This document shows, in pieces, positions 1 to 5,775 of a stretch of DNA of 5,795 nucleotides (position 1 is its first letter; the number at the start of each line of letters is the position of its first letter). The position numbers and the translations under genes are program-made. The stretch is taken from the NCBI GenBank assembly GCA_944331725.1, contig CALVJE010000069.1:1-5795 (forward strand). Reading direction: 5' to 3'. The notes beneath the pieces were generated by a model, which was not told the DNA's origin, did no database searches, and worked only from the letters and a program-made list of their open reading frames with translations. Source of the DNA: an uncultured Bacilli bacterium. GTDB lineage: Bacteria > Bacillota_I > Bacilli_A > RF39 > UBA660.

Positions 1-4
1 TTCA

Positions 5-31
5 ATAAGAAAAATATCCAACTGTGGATAT
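5..31 (-). terminator. Candidate intrinsic terminator after the HipA-like kinase gene
   Basis: On the minus strand a 7-bp perfect stem (ATATCCA / TGGATAT, loop CAGT, positions 14-31) is followed by a T-rich run (TTTTCTTAT, positions 5-13). It lies about 40 bases after the kinase stop codon, where a terminator would be expected. The plus strand also has a T-rich tract right after the stem (32-48), so it could work in both directions. The stem is short and has only two G-C pairs, so strength is uncertain. The minus-strand frame stays open through it, so it could instead lie inside a reading frame. Confidence 0.45.
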
Positions 32-69
32 CTTTCTTTTATTTTTTCTATTTGGCTGTGAATAGTAAC

Positions 70-1248
70 CTATTTTTCAATTATTTCCTTTTGTATTCCT
101 TTTAATCTATTTATTCTACTTAATAGTAATGTACATATTTTATTTATCCTTCTATCAGTCATATTAGTAATATGTTGATATTTATGTAATAGATTATCAA
201 ATGCATCTACTATTCCATCTAACTTAGATAAATCAAATCTTTTAAAATCTTTTACATATTTAGTAATATTATCAAAATTATCTATATTATAGAAAAATCT
301 ACCTTCTCCATTGATAATAACTTCTTCATCATTATAATCTAAAATATTTAGTGACTGTCCATTATCATAAATAGGTGCAACATCTAACCATTTTAAAGTA
401 TTAACATCTCTAATAATACCAAAATTATTTAAATGTCTATCTTCATTCATAATAAGATAATCTAAAATAAGCATATCTTCTATTTTTTCCCTAGCATCTT
501 TAATACCATTTTCTTCTAATATTTTAATATATTCAAAATAAGCATTTTCTTTATTACAATTATTATATAATATTTGATGAGCAGTAACTAATTCTGTATT
601 TGGATTTATAAAGCATTCACATTTAGAGACAATTTTTCCTGCTACTACATCTAAAACATATTCAGTATGATAAAAATTTAATCTATTACATATCATAGAT
701 GCTAAAACTTCATTAAAGGGTTGCATTACTTCATTTTTATATCCACCTTTTAATAAATATCTTTTTCCGTTATCAATTATCCAAGTTTTCTTTAGCCTTC
801 CATCTGTTGTATTATTTGGTGATATTAAACTAATTTTAGTATTATAATCATTACTATTAGAAAAAGTAGCACTAATAAAATCTGAATCTTTAAAATCGTG
901 TTCAAAAAAATTTATATCTTTATAACTAATATTACTATTATAAGGTTTTAAAAAGTATTGATCAGACAAAGAAAGTCCAAAAGCTTTATCAAGCAATTCT
1001 TCTTTTGTAGTCACATTAAGCTTTGCAAGCAATAAATCAAGATCATCACGAAATGATGGTATACCTCTATTTTTAAACCATTCACTTAAAATGCTAATAT
1101 TATTTTTATCACTATCTAAGGCTCTTTTTACAATAACCGGAGCATAATCAATATTGATTATTTCGTATATCTTAGTAAATACAGCAACTTTTTCATTGTA
1201 TTCAGCAATTAATACTTCTTTATTTTTATTCATTAAAATACATTTCAT
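70..1248 (-). CDS. HipA/CtkA-like serine/threonine protein kinase, solitary
   Basis: This 392-residue protein is HipA-like, of the kind often annotated as a HipA domain protein in Firmicutes and their phages. Visible kinase elements, in order, are a TDGRLKKTW stretch (148-156) before the nucleotide site, the likely ATP-binding lysine in RYLLKGG (K167), the catalytic loop NEDRHLNN (D270, with N275 five residues on, the same spacing as D309/N314 in E. coli HipA), and the DFG-like metal site APIYDNG (D295). The first 125 residues match the N-terminal part of this subfamily, including the GLSLSDQYFLKP stretch (91-102). All key residues are present, so it is probably an active cytoplasmic kinase; the substrate is unknown. 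I chose the ATG at 1246-1248 rather than the in-frame ATG at 1260 because GGTGAT (1253-1258) sits at ribosome-binding distance from it and family members typically begin like MKCILMNKN. No HipB-like DNA-binding partner is encoded on either side within the window. It could be an orphan toxin or a phage-derived regulator. Confidence 0.85.
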   Translation of the reverse strand: MKCILMNKNKEVLIAEYNEKVAVFTKIYEIINIDYAPVIVKRALDSDKNNISILSEWFKNRGIPSFRDDLDLLLAKLNVTTKEELLDKAFGLSLSDQYFLKPYNSNISYKDINFFEHDFKDSDFISATFSNSNDYNTKISLISPNNTTDGRLKKTWIIDNGKRYLLKGGYKNEVMQPFNEVLASMICNRLNFYHTEYVLDVVAGKIVSKCECFINPNTELVTAHQILYNNCNKENAYFEYIKILEENGIKDAREKIEDMLILDYLIMNEDRHLNNFGIIRDVNTLKWLDVAPIYDNGQSLNILDYNDEEVIINGEGRFFYNIDNFDNITKYVKDFKRFDLSKLDGIVDAFDNLLHKYQHITNMTDRRINKICTLLLSRINRLKGIQKEIIEK

Positions 1249-1270
1249 TAGTATCACCATTCCTATATAT

Positions 1271-1299
1271 ATTGTACCATACTAATAATTATTTTTCAC
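1271..1299 (-). promoter_or_regulatory. Candidate extended -10 promoter for the HipA-like kinase
   Basis: On the minus strand, GTGAAA (1294-1299, four of six matches to TTGACA) is followed by a 17-base spacer and TACAAT (1271-1276), with a TG one base upstream of the -10, giving TGGTACAAT. The predicted start near 1264 leaves a 5' untranslated region of about 16 bases that includes GGTGAT. The -35 lies inside the last codons of the deacetylase-like gene, so the kinase could be transcribed on its own as well as by read-through. Confidence 0.55.
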
Positions 1300-2158
1300 T
1301 TCTTCCTTCATTTAATAAAGTATCAAGAGTAACTAAAGTAAAACCTCTTTGTTTAATATAGTTTATTAAAATATTAAGTTCAGATAAATTACTATCAGAA
1401 AGATTTACTCTAATAATACTACCATTCCTTAAATTTCCTTTAACACTTGCATAAATATTTTCTTCTAATTTTAAAGTAGGTATAATAGTATGCATAGATA
1501 AACTATTACATAAGTTTAAAACTTCTTCTCTATCATAATCTGCATAACAATATTTAGGAGCACTACCACTAATAGTTTCTAATTTGTATAAGGAATTTTT
1601 AAATAACATTTCATCATAACTCTTATCATAACTAAGTAATTCTAATTCATATTTTTCTTTATTTAAATTACTAAACATAGAATAATTTTCTTCCAAAACA
1701 GTTCCATCAATAAAGAAAGTAGTGTTTATAGAAGTAGAATCTATTATATTAATTAATTTTTCTAAATAAGTACTATCTTCTATAGTAAATATTAAAGCTA
1801 TATCAGTAGTAACACCATTACCACTAGATATATATTTATCATAATAATCATCTATAGATATACTAGGACTAACTTCATCAAAGACAAGTAAACTTTCATT
1901 ATAGCTACCATAGTTTTTCATTTTTTTAAAGCTCTCTTCTAAATTAACTTCTAAACCGTTATAACCAGGAATTATTATATTATCTACAATCTTAGCATTA
2001 ATAGCTTTTTCTTCACTATTAACTTTATTTTCTTTGATTTCTTTCATTATAGGGTCATTAGATTCTAATATAACAATCGCTTTTTCTGTATAATAAAAAG
2101 AAAAGAGCAAGGCTATTATTACTAACAATGCTTCCCCTACTTTTTTAAAAGACTTCAT
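1289..2158 (-). CDS. Membrane-anchored polysaccharide-deacetylase-like (NodB-fold) protein, probably catalytically inactive
   Basis: This 289-residue protein has one N-terminal membrane segment (about residues 8-31) and then an extracytoplasmic region. A middle part (about 63-114), with the IIPGYNGLEVN, SFKKMKNYGSYNESLLVF and DKYISSGNG stretches, matches what I remember of a Firmicute family annotated as polysaccharide deacetylase. The NodB-like core follows, with ALIFTIED (121-128) and TTFFIDG (146-152) at the places of the usual TFDDG and ATFF elements. The metal-binding residues are gone: TFDDG is replaced by FTIED, the H-x3-H element by ELELLSYDKSYDE (171-183), and the RPPY-type element by KYCYADYD (202-209). 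It is therefore probably a pseudo-enzyme or a binding protein of the cell wall. I chose ATG at 2156-2158 over the GTG at 2165-2167 because GGGTGAT is well spaced from the ATG. It begins 45 bases after the PBP2 stop codon, and no promoter is evident between them, so co-transcription is likely. Confidence 0.75.
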   Translation of the reverse strand: MKSFKKVGEALLVIIALLFSFYYTEKAIVILESNDPIMKEIKENKVNSEEKAINAKIVDNIIIPGYNGLEVNLEESFKKMKNYGSYNESLLVFDEVSPSISIDDYYDKYISSGNGVTTDIALIFTIEDSTYLEKLINIIDSTSINTTFFIDGTVLEENYSMFSNLNKEKYELELLSYDKSYDEMLFKNSLYKLETISGSAPKYCYADYDREEVLNLCNSLSMHTIIPTLKLEENIYASVKGNLRNGSIIRVNLSDSNLSELNILINYIKQRGFTLVTLDTLLNEGRSEK

Positions 2159-2203
2159 TAGTATCACCCATAATAATTTTATTTAAGTGATTATTAATTT
2201 ATT

Positions 2204-4291
2204 CTAAGTTAAGGGATATAATGCAAAGTAAGCATCACTTGCTCTTCTTGAAATTCTTCTTGTAACTAAAGTTGAATAACTATTACGAGGATTTTCCCAA
2301 GTTGAATTAGGACTAGTTACAGTTATAGATATCTTAGGATTCGTTGATGGAGCATATCCAACAAAAGCAGTTGATACTGTATCTGTATCATTAACTCCAT
2401 CTCCATCAGTATCTTTAGCACTCTGACTAGTACCAGTTTTACCACTTGGATCATAAATATCAGCGATATATTCACGTCCTAAACCATAACTTGTATTCAT
2501 AACAGCATAAAATCCTTCTTTTACTCTATTTAAATATTCAGGTGTTGTATTAACTGTATTTAAGACATTAACATCAAATGTATATATAACTTCTCCTAAA
2601 GACTCATCATCTGTAGATGCTCTAACTTCTTTAAGTAAGTGAGGTTGTAATCTACTACCACCGTTAGCAAAGGTGGCGATATATTGAGATAATTGGATTG
2701 GTGTGTATGTATCAAATTGTCCCATTACAAAATCAAGAAGTAAACCTGGGGCTTTATTATCACTAGTATATCCTAAAGATTCAACTGGCAAGTCTATTTC
2801 TGTTTTAACACCAAGACCAAATTCTTTAAAAGTATTTCTATATATATCAAAAGCTTCTTCATTAATTACTAAAGGTTTATTGTACTCGTAAGTAGCACCT
2901 GCAACTTTCATAGCAGTTTTAAACTGATAGACATTACTAGATAAAGCTAGAGCATCTATATCATTAATTCTACCTAATGTTCTCCAAGAACACTTCTGTG
3001 GTGTACCTGCTATTTTAATACATTCATCTACTTGATAATCTCCTGGTTTTATTGCTCCTGTATTATATCCAACTAACATACTAGCTCCTTTTACAACAGA
3101 ACCTGATGTCATTGGATCAGTCATAATACCTGTAGTACAATCTATTGTTTTATATCCTCCATTACCATCACTTACTGCTTGACGTCCTGCCATAGCAAGT
3201 ATTTCTCCGGTATTAGGATCAGTTATAACTGCATAACTTCTATCATAATATTCTGTATTTGCTTGTCCTTTTGTAGATAATATCTCTTCATTCAATATAG
3301 CTTCTAATTGTTGTTGTAATTCTATATCAATAGTAAGTACTATATCATTACCTCTTTTTCCTTCACTAACAAGCTCTAACTCGTGAGAATTAATAGTCTG
3401 ATAAATAGCTTTCTTTCCTTTTAAATATTCTTCATATTGTTCTTCTATATAACTAGTACCAACTGTATCATTCAAAGAATACCCTTTAGCAAGATATTCT
3501 TCTTTCTCTTCACTAGGAATAGTACCTACATTACCTAAGATAGTTCTAAATGTATCACCATAATTATAAACTCTTTCCCAATCAAGTCTTGTATTAAATC
3601 CAGGAAGTGTCTCATTATTTTCTGCTATATAAGCATACTCTTCTTCTGTTACATCTTCATTTTTAATAATTTTATCATCATAAGAATATCCTTTATTCAT
3701 TAAATAATATAAGTAACTAGCTTTACTATCAGCTTCAGTAAAGGAAGCTAATTCTTCATCAGTTACTCTTTCTATTTTAAGTTCATATATATCATTACTA
3801 TCAAGTTTTCTTTGTTCATATTTTTCCCATTCACTATCTTTTATTCTATCATTCATCTTACTACTATTTTTAGCGACAAAGAATTCTCTTTTGCTTCTAT
3901 CTGTTACTTTATCATAATCTAAAGATAAATGTTCTGATACGGTATAAGCAAGTTCTATTTCTTCTTCTGTACTTCTATTTTTATCTTTATTATAGTAAAT
4001 AGTTTTAACCGCTTTATTGTCAACTATCACTTTTCCATTACGATCTAATATTCTACCACGAGGTGTACTAGATCCTTCAACTGTTTGGGTAGCGAGAGTT
4101 GCTAATTCTTCTTCATATTTACTTTGTTCTCTTAACATTACTTGATAAAGTCTAAGAGAAATAATTGTAAATAAAAGAACTAAAATAACACCTAAAAATA
4201 CAAAACGTTTTTTATAAGTTGATTGATTAACTGTATAATTTCGCTCAGGTTTATTAATTTTTTTACTATTAACTTTTTGTTTTATTTTCAA
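2204..4291 (-). CDS. Class B penicillin-binding protein, PBP2 type (peptidoglycan D,D-transpeptidase)
   Basis: This 695-residue protein cross-links peptidoglycan on the outer face of the membrane. A short basic cytoplasmic tail is followed by one membrane segment (about 29-48), then the PBP dimerisation region starting at RGRILDRNGKVIVDN (78-92), and a C-terminal transpeptidase domain. All three active-site motifs are present: S398-V-V-K401 (nucleophile serine), S451-S-N453, and K618-T-G620. The length fits Firmicute elongation-type PBPs such as PbpA and PbpH, and the C-terminal TRRISRRASDAYF stretch is typical. The start codon is TTG (4289-4291), the only in-frame candidate behind the strong GAGGGTGGTG ribosome binding site (4296-4305). 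An aspartate-rich loop, DTDGDGVNDTD (627-637), lies just after KTG. It heads a probable two-gene unit with the deacetylase-like gene. I cannot say whether it serves elongation (MrdA-like) or division; overall architecture favours the former. Confidence 0.93.
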   Translation of the reverse strand: MKIKQKVNSKKINKPERNYTVNQSTYKKRFVFLGVILVLLFTIISLRLYQVMLREQSKYEEELATLATQTVEGSSTPRGRILDRNGKVIVDNKAVKTIYYNKDKNRSTEEEIELAYTVSEHLSLDYDKVTDRSKREFFVAKNSSKMNDRIKDSEWEKYEQRKLDSNDIYELKIERVTDEELASFTEADSKASYLYYLMNKGYSYDDKIIKNEDVTEEEYAYIAENNETLPGFNTRLDWERVYNYGDTFRTILGNVGTIPSEEKEEYLAKGYSLNDTVGTSYIEEQYEEYLKGKKAIYQTINSHELELVSEGKRGNDIVLTIDIELQQQLEAILNEEILSTKGQANTEYYDRSYAVITDPNTGEILAMAGRQAVSDGNGGYKTIDCTTGIMTDPMTSGSVVKGASMLVGYNTGAIKPGDYQVDECIKIAGTPQKCSWRTLGRINDIDALALSSNVYQFKTAMKVAGATYEYNKPLVINEEAFDIYRNTFKEFGLGVKTEIDLPVESLGYTSDNKAPGLLLDFVMGQFDTYTPIQLSQYIATFANGGSRLQPHLLKEVRASTDDESLGEVIYTFDVNVLNTVNTTPEYLNRVKEGFYAVMNTSYGLGREYIADIYDPSGKTGTSQSAKDTDGDGVNDTDTVSTAFVGYAPSTNPKISITVTSPNSTWENPRNSYSTLVTRRISRRASDAYFALYPLT

Positions 4292-4295
4292 AATA

Positions 4296-4305
4296 CACCA
4301 CCCTC
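4296..4305 (-). promoter_or_regulatory. Ribosome binding site fixing a TTG start for PBP2
   Basis: GAGGGTGGTG on the minus strand ends 4 bases before a TTG (4289-4291). The nearby GTG triplets are out of frame and the upstream in-frame codons ATT, TGT and TGG are not usual starts, so this site decides for TTG. Confidence 0.7.
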
Positions 4306-4309
4306 TTTC

Positions 4310-4338
4310 TTTACTAGTTTATCACATAATTTTAAAAT
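4310..4338 (+). promoter_or_regulatory. Candidate sigma-A-type promoter for the small plus-strand gene
   Basis: TTTACT (4310-4315) and TAAAAT (4333-4338) are separated by 17 bases. The predicted transcript start near 4345 leaves about 26 bases before the TTG start, containing the AAAGGTGAG ribosome binding site. In such AT-rich sequence weak matches arise by chance, but spacing and position are both right. Confidence 0.45.
4316..4324 (-). promoter_or_regulatory. Possible extended -10 element for the PBP2 unit
   Basis: TGATAAACT on the minus strand fits the TGnTATAAT pattern with four of six -10 matches. Transcription would start near 4309, just upstream of the ribosome binding site. I see no good -35 at the usual distance. 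It lies within the spacer of the candidate plus-strand promoter. Confidence 0.3.
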
Positions 4339-4370
4339 TACTACATATAAATTTAATAAAGGTGAGAAAA

Positions 4371-4619
4371 TTGATAGAAAGAATAATAAAAAATAATATT
4401 AAGAATTTAAATTATCATTTAGTAATGGGTTATTTAGAAAGTAAAAATGTTTATCCTACTGAGGATGAAGCGATAATAATTACTAATTTTTTAAAAGAAA
4501 ATTATAATATTTTATTAAAAGATAATAGTATTTTATTAAATTTAAAAGGTAATATTAGAGATGATATTTATTATGGGGTATCTAATATCTTAATTAGTTT
4601 AAAAAATAGTTATTTATAG
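4371..4619 (+). CDS. Small protein of unknown function, possibly DUF2624/YqfT-like
   Basis: This predicted 82-residue protein is rich in isoleucine, asparagine and leucine. It has no signal peptide or membrane segment and looks mainly helical. I chose TTG at 4371 because AAAGGTGAG (4358-4366) makes a good ribosome binding site for it; the upstream in-frame GTG at 4362 lies inside that site and has no binding site of its own (it would give 85 residues). The order of elements, an N-terminal helix, then PTEDEAIIITNFLKENYNIL, then a region ending in GVSNIL, resembles the small Bacillus DUF2624 family (YqfT), where a T-x-x-x-A helix is followed by an N-I pair. This is memory-based and weak. It is transcribed away from PBP2 and towards rpmA, and shares a terminator with the rpmA operon. 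A candidate promoter, ribosome binding site and terminator all frame it, supporting a real gene. Confidence 0.6.
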   Translation: MIERIIKNNIKNLNYHLVMGYLESKNVYPTEDEAIIITNFLKENYNILLKDNSILLNLKGNIRDDIYYGVSNILISLKNSYL

Positions 4620-4653
4620 AAAAAGTTGCTACACTAAGTAACAACTTTTTTTT
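4620..4653. terminator. Bidirectional intrinsic terminator between convergent genes
   Basis: AAAAAGTTG (4620-4628) pairs with CAACTTTTT (4642-4650), with one C/A mismatch and then TAC/GTA closing a 5-base ACTAA loop. The plus strand continues in T's to 4653 and the minus strand ends in a run of T's after the same stem. It sits directly after the plus-strand stop codon (4617-4619) and 1 base beyond the end of rpmA (4655-4657), so it should end both convergent transcripts. Confidence 0.88.
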
Positions 4654-4654
4654 A

Positions 4655-4942
4655 TTAATTTACAGGATAAACAGAAACTTGTTTCTTATCTCTTCCTTTA
4701 CGTTCAAACTTAACAATTCCATCTATTGTTGTATATAATGTATCATCATTACCACGTTTGACATTAACACCTGGGAATACTTTAGTTCCTCTTTGACGAT
4801 AAATTATACTTCCTGCTGTTATAAATTCTCCATCACTTGCTTTAGCACCTAATCTACGTCCAATAGAGTCACGTCCATTAGATGTTGAACTTTGCCCTTT
4901 TTTATGTGCAAATAACTGAATATCTAATTTTAAAAGATTCAC
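4655..4942 (-). CDS. rpmA: Large ribosomal subunit protein bL27, with cleavable N-terminal extension
   Basis: This 95-residue protein is bL27, whose N-terminal tail reaches the peptidyl transferase centre of the 50S subunit. The core is recognisable: AHKKG (12-16), [14 protein letters not shown], the RQRGTK element and [15 protein letters not shown] near the end. Residues 1-11 ([11 protein letters not shown]) form the Firmicute-type extension, cut by Prp between F11 and A12 in studied species; the mature protein would be 84 residues starting AHKKG. The start codon is GTG (4940-4942), supported by a strong AAGGAGG (4950-4956). That ribosome binding site overlaps the TAA stop of prp, which suggests coupled translation. 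It is the last gene of the operon and is followed at once by the terminator. Confidence 0.97.
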   Translation of the reverse strand: MNLLKLDIQLFAHKKGQSSTSNGRDSIGRRLGAKASDGEFITAGSIIYRQRGTKVFPGVNVKRGNDDTLYTTIDGIVKFERKGRDKKQVSVYPVN

Positions 4943-4954
4943 TTTGGTCCCTCC

Positions 4955-5257
4955 TTACTGTATTTCAATATTTTCTTTATATTTTAATGATAATTCTTTT
5001 AGTAGTCTTAACATATTTTTAAGTAGAGATTGAGTTACTCTATCATTACTTAAAACTTTTATAGTTAAGCCTTTACTACTAGCAAGATAAGTAATCGTAG
5101 TTTTATCAATAGTAAGAATACCATTAATTGTTGTAGTAACAATGGAACTAACGGCACTACAAACGATATCTTTACCATAATCATCATACATAGCGTGTCC
5201 TAATATACTTATCTTTTTAAAATAACCCTTTTCTTTTTCTACTTTTACTGTAATCAT
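4955..5257 (-). CDS. prp: Prp cysteine protease (YsxB family) that processes bL27
   Basis: This 100-residue cytoplasmic protein matches Prp, the cysteine protease that removes the N-terminal extension of bL27 in Firmicutes. The catalytic pair is visible: H21 in ILGHA and C33 in DIVCSAVSSIV, in line with H22 and C34 of the Staphylococcus aureus enzyme. The conserved D-Y-G-x-D stretch joins the two. Length is normal for the family. It starts only 2 bases after the rplU stop codon and has a weak ribosome binding site (GGAT, within the last rplU codons), so its translation probably depends on coupling to rplU and should be lower than that of the ribosomal proteins. Its position between rplU and rpmA is the classic one, and its substrate site is present in the downstream L27. 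Confidence 0.95.
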   Translation of the reverse strand: MITVKVEKEKGYFKKISILGHAMYDDYGKDIVCSAVSSIVTTTINGILTIDKTTITYLASSKGLTIKVLSNDRVTQSLLKNMLRLLKELSLKYKENIEIQ

Positions 5258-5259
5258 AA

Positions 5260-5562
5260 CTATCCATTAATCTTAGTAATTTTAATTTTTGTATATGGTT
5301 GTCTATGTCCTTGAGTTTTACGATTACTTCTAGACTTATTCTTATACTTGAAAACACGTATTTTCTTAGCTTTACCATTTTTAATAACACTACCTTCTAC
5401 AGTAGTATTTGCTAAGTAAGGTGAACCAACTTTACTATCAATCATTAATACTTGATCAAAAGTTACTGTATCACCGGCGTTAGCATTAATCTTTTCAACA
5501 AAGATTTCATCACCAACACTCACACGATATTGTTTTCCACCAACTTTAATTACTGCGTACAT
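5260..5562 (-). CDS. rplU: Large ribosomal subunit protein bL21
   Basis: This 100-residue protein is bL21, a 23S rRNA-binding protein of the 50S subunit. Diagnostic stretches are MYAVIKVGGKQYRV at the N terminus, the central GDTVTFDQVLMI, and the basic RNA-binding C-terminal part with KKIRVFKYKNKSRSNRK (residues 66-82) and GHRQPYTKIKI (residues 86-96). Length is typical. The ATG at 5560-5562 follows a strong AAAAAGGAGGTT ribosome binding site (5568-5579). It is the first gene of rplU-prp-rpmA and is preceded by a structured leader RNA and a near-consensus promoter, so expression is probably controlled through that leader. Confidence 0.98.
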   Translation of the reverse strand: MYAVIKVGGKQYRVSVGDEIFVEKINANAGDTVTFDQVLMIDSKVGSPYLANTTVEGSVIKNGKAKKIRVFKYKNKSRSNRKTQGHRQPYTKIKITKING

Positions 5563-5589
5563 TTTTTAACCTCCTTTTTCAAACTAAAG

Positions 5590-5684
5590 ACTCACTCTTA
5601 AGGTATTGTTCTCTTCATCAACAATTTCTACCTCTTTAATGTGGTTTACAGCTATTTATACGAGGTATATAAAGCTACAAACAC
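5590..5684 (-). ncRNA. L21 ribosomal protein leader (cis-regulatory RNA)
   Basis: The untranslated leader of rplU folds well on the minus strand. GTTTGTAGCTTTATA (5668-5682) pairs with TATAAATAGCTGTAAAC (5644-5660), with G-U pairs and two bulged bases, around a TACCTCG loop (5661-5667). The loop's TACCTC (5662-5667) is fully complementary to GAGGTA at 5629-5634, allowing a pseudoknot. A second hairpin, ATTGTT / AACAAT (5605-5610 with 5620-5625), can be extended by pairing AGGT (5630-5633) with ACCT (5601-5604), which would use the same bases as the pseudoknot. L21 leaders upstream of rplU are a known Firmicute regulatory RNA class. The 3' limit is approximate, and control by L21 is inferred. 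Confidence 0.75.
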
Positions 5685-5688
5685 TATG

Positions 5689-5717
5689 ATTTTACCATAG
5701 TTTTACTTACTAGTCAA
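5689..5717 (-). promoter_or_regulatory. Sigma-A-type promoter of the rplU-prp-rpmA operon
   Basis: TTGACT (5712-5717) and TAAAAT (5689-5694) on the minus strand are separated by exactly 17 bases, with five of six consensus matches in each element. An A-rich stretch lies just upstream of the -35. Transcription should begin at about 5682-5684, immediately at the first base-paired arm of the leader RNA. This is the best promoter in the window. Confidence 0.85.
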
Positions 5718-5775
5718 ATGTTTTTTGTTACTATTCACAGCTTAATTTGAGAAAATTGTAAAACATCATGAAAAT

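Noticed and set aside
2..61. Tail of a plus-strand gene ending at TGA (59-61)
   Set aside because: The frame encodes a short hydrophobic string with no recognisable feature, and the sequence is AT-rich enough for this to occur by chance.
2168..2203. Possible terminator or promoter between PBP2 and the deacetylase-like gene
   Set aside because: Only weak A/T-only pairing is visible (AATAAT with ATTATT), there is no T-tract after a stable stem and no convincing -35/-10 pair, so the two genes are better read as one unit.
2703..2891. A 62-codon open frame on the plus strand
   Set aside because: It lies wholly inside and antisense to the transpeptidase domain of PBP2, has no ribosome binding site that I can see, and resembles no known protein. 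It is a shadow frame.
5590..5608. Transcription attenuator at the end of the L21 leader
   Set aside because: A CTTAAGA / TCTTTAG hairpin with one mismatch can form on the minus strand, but no T-run follows it; the next sequence is the ribosome binding site.
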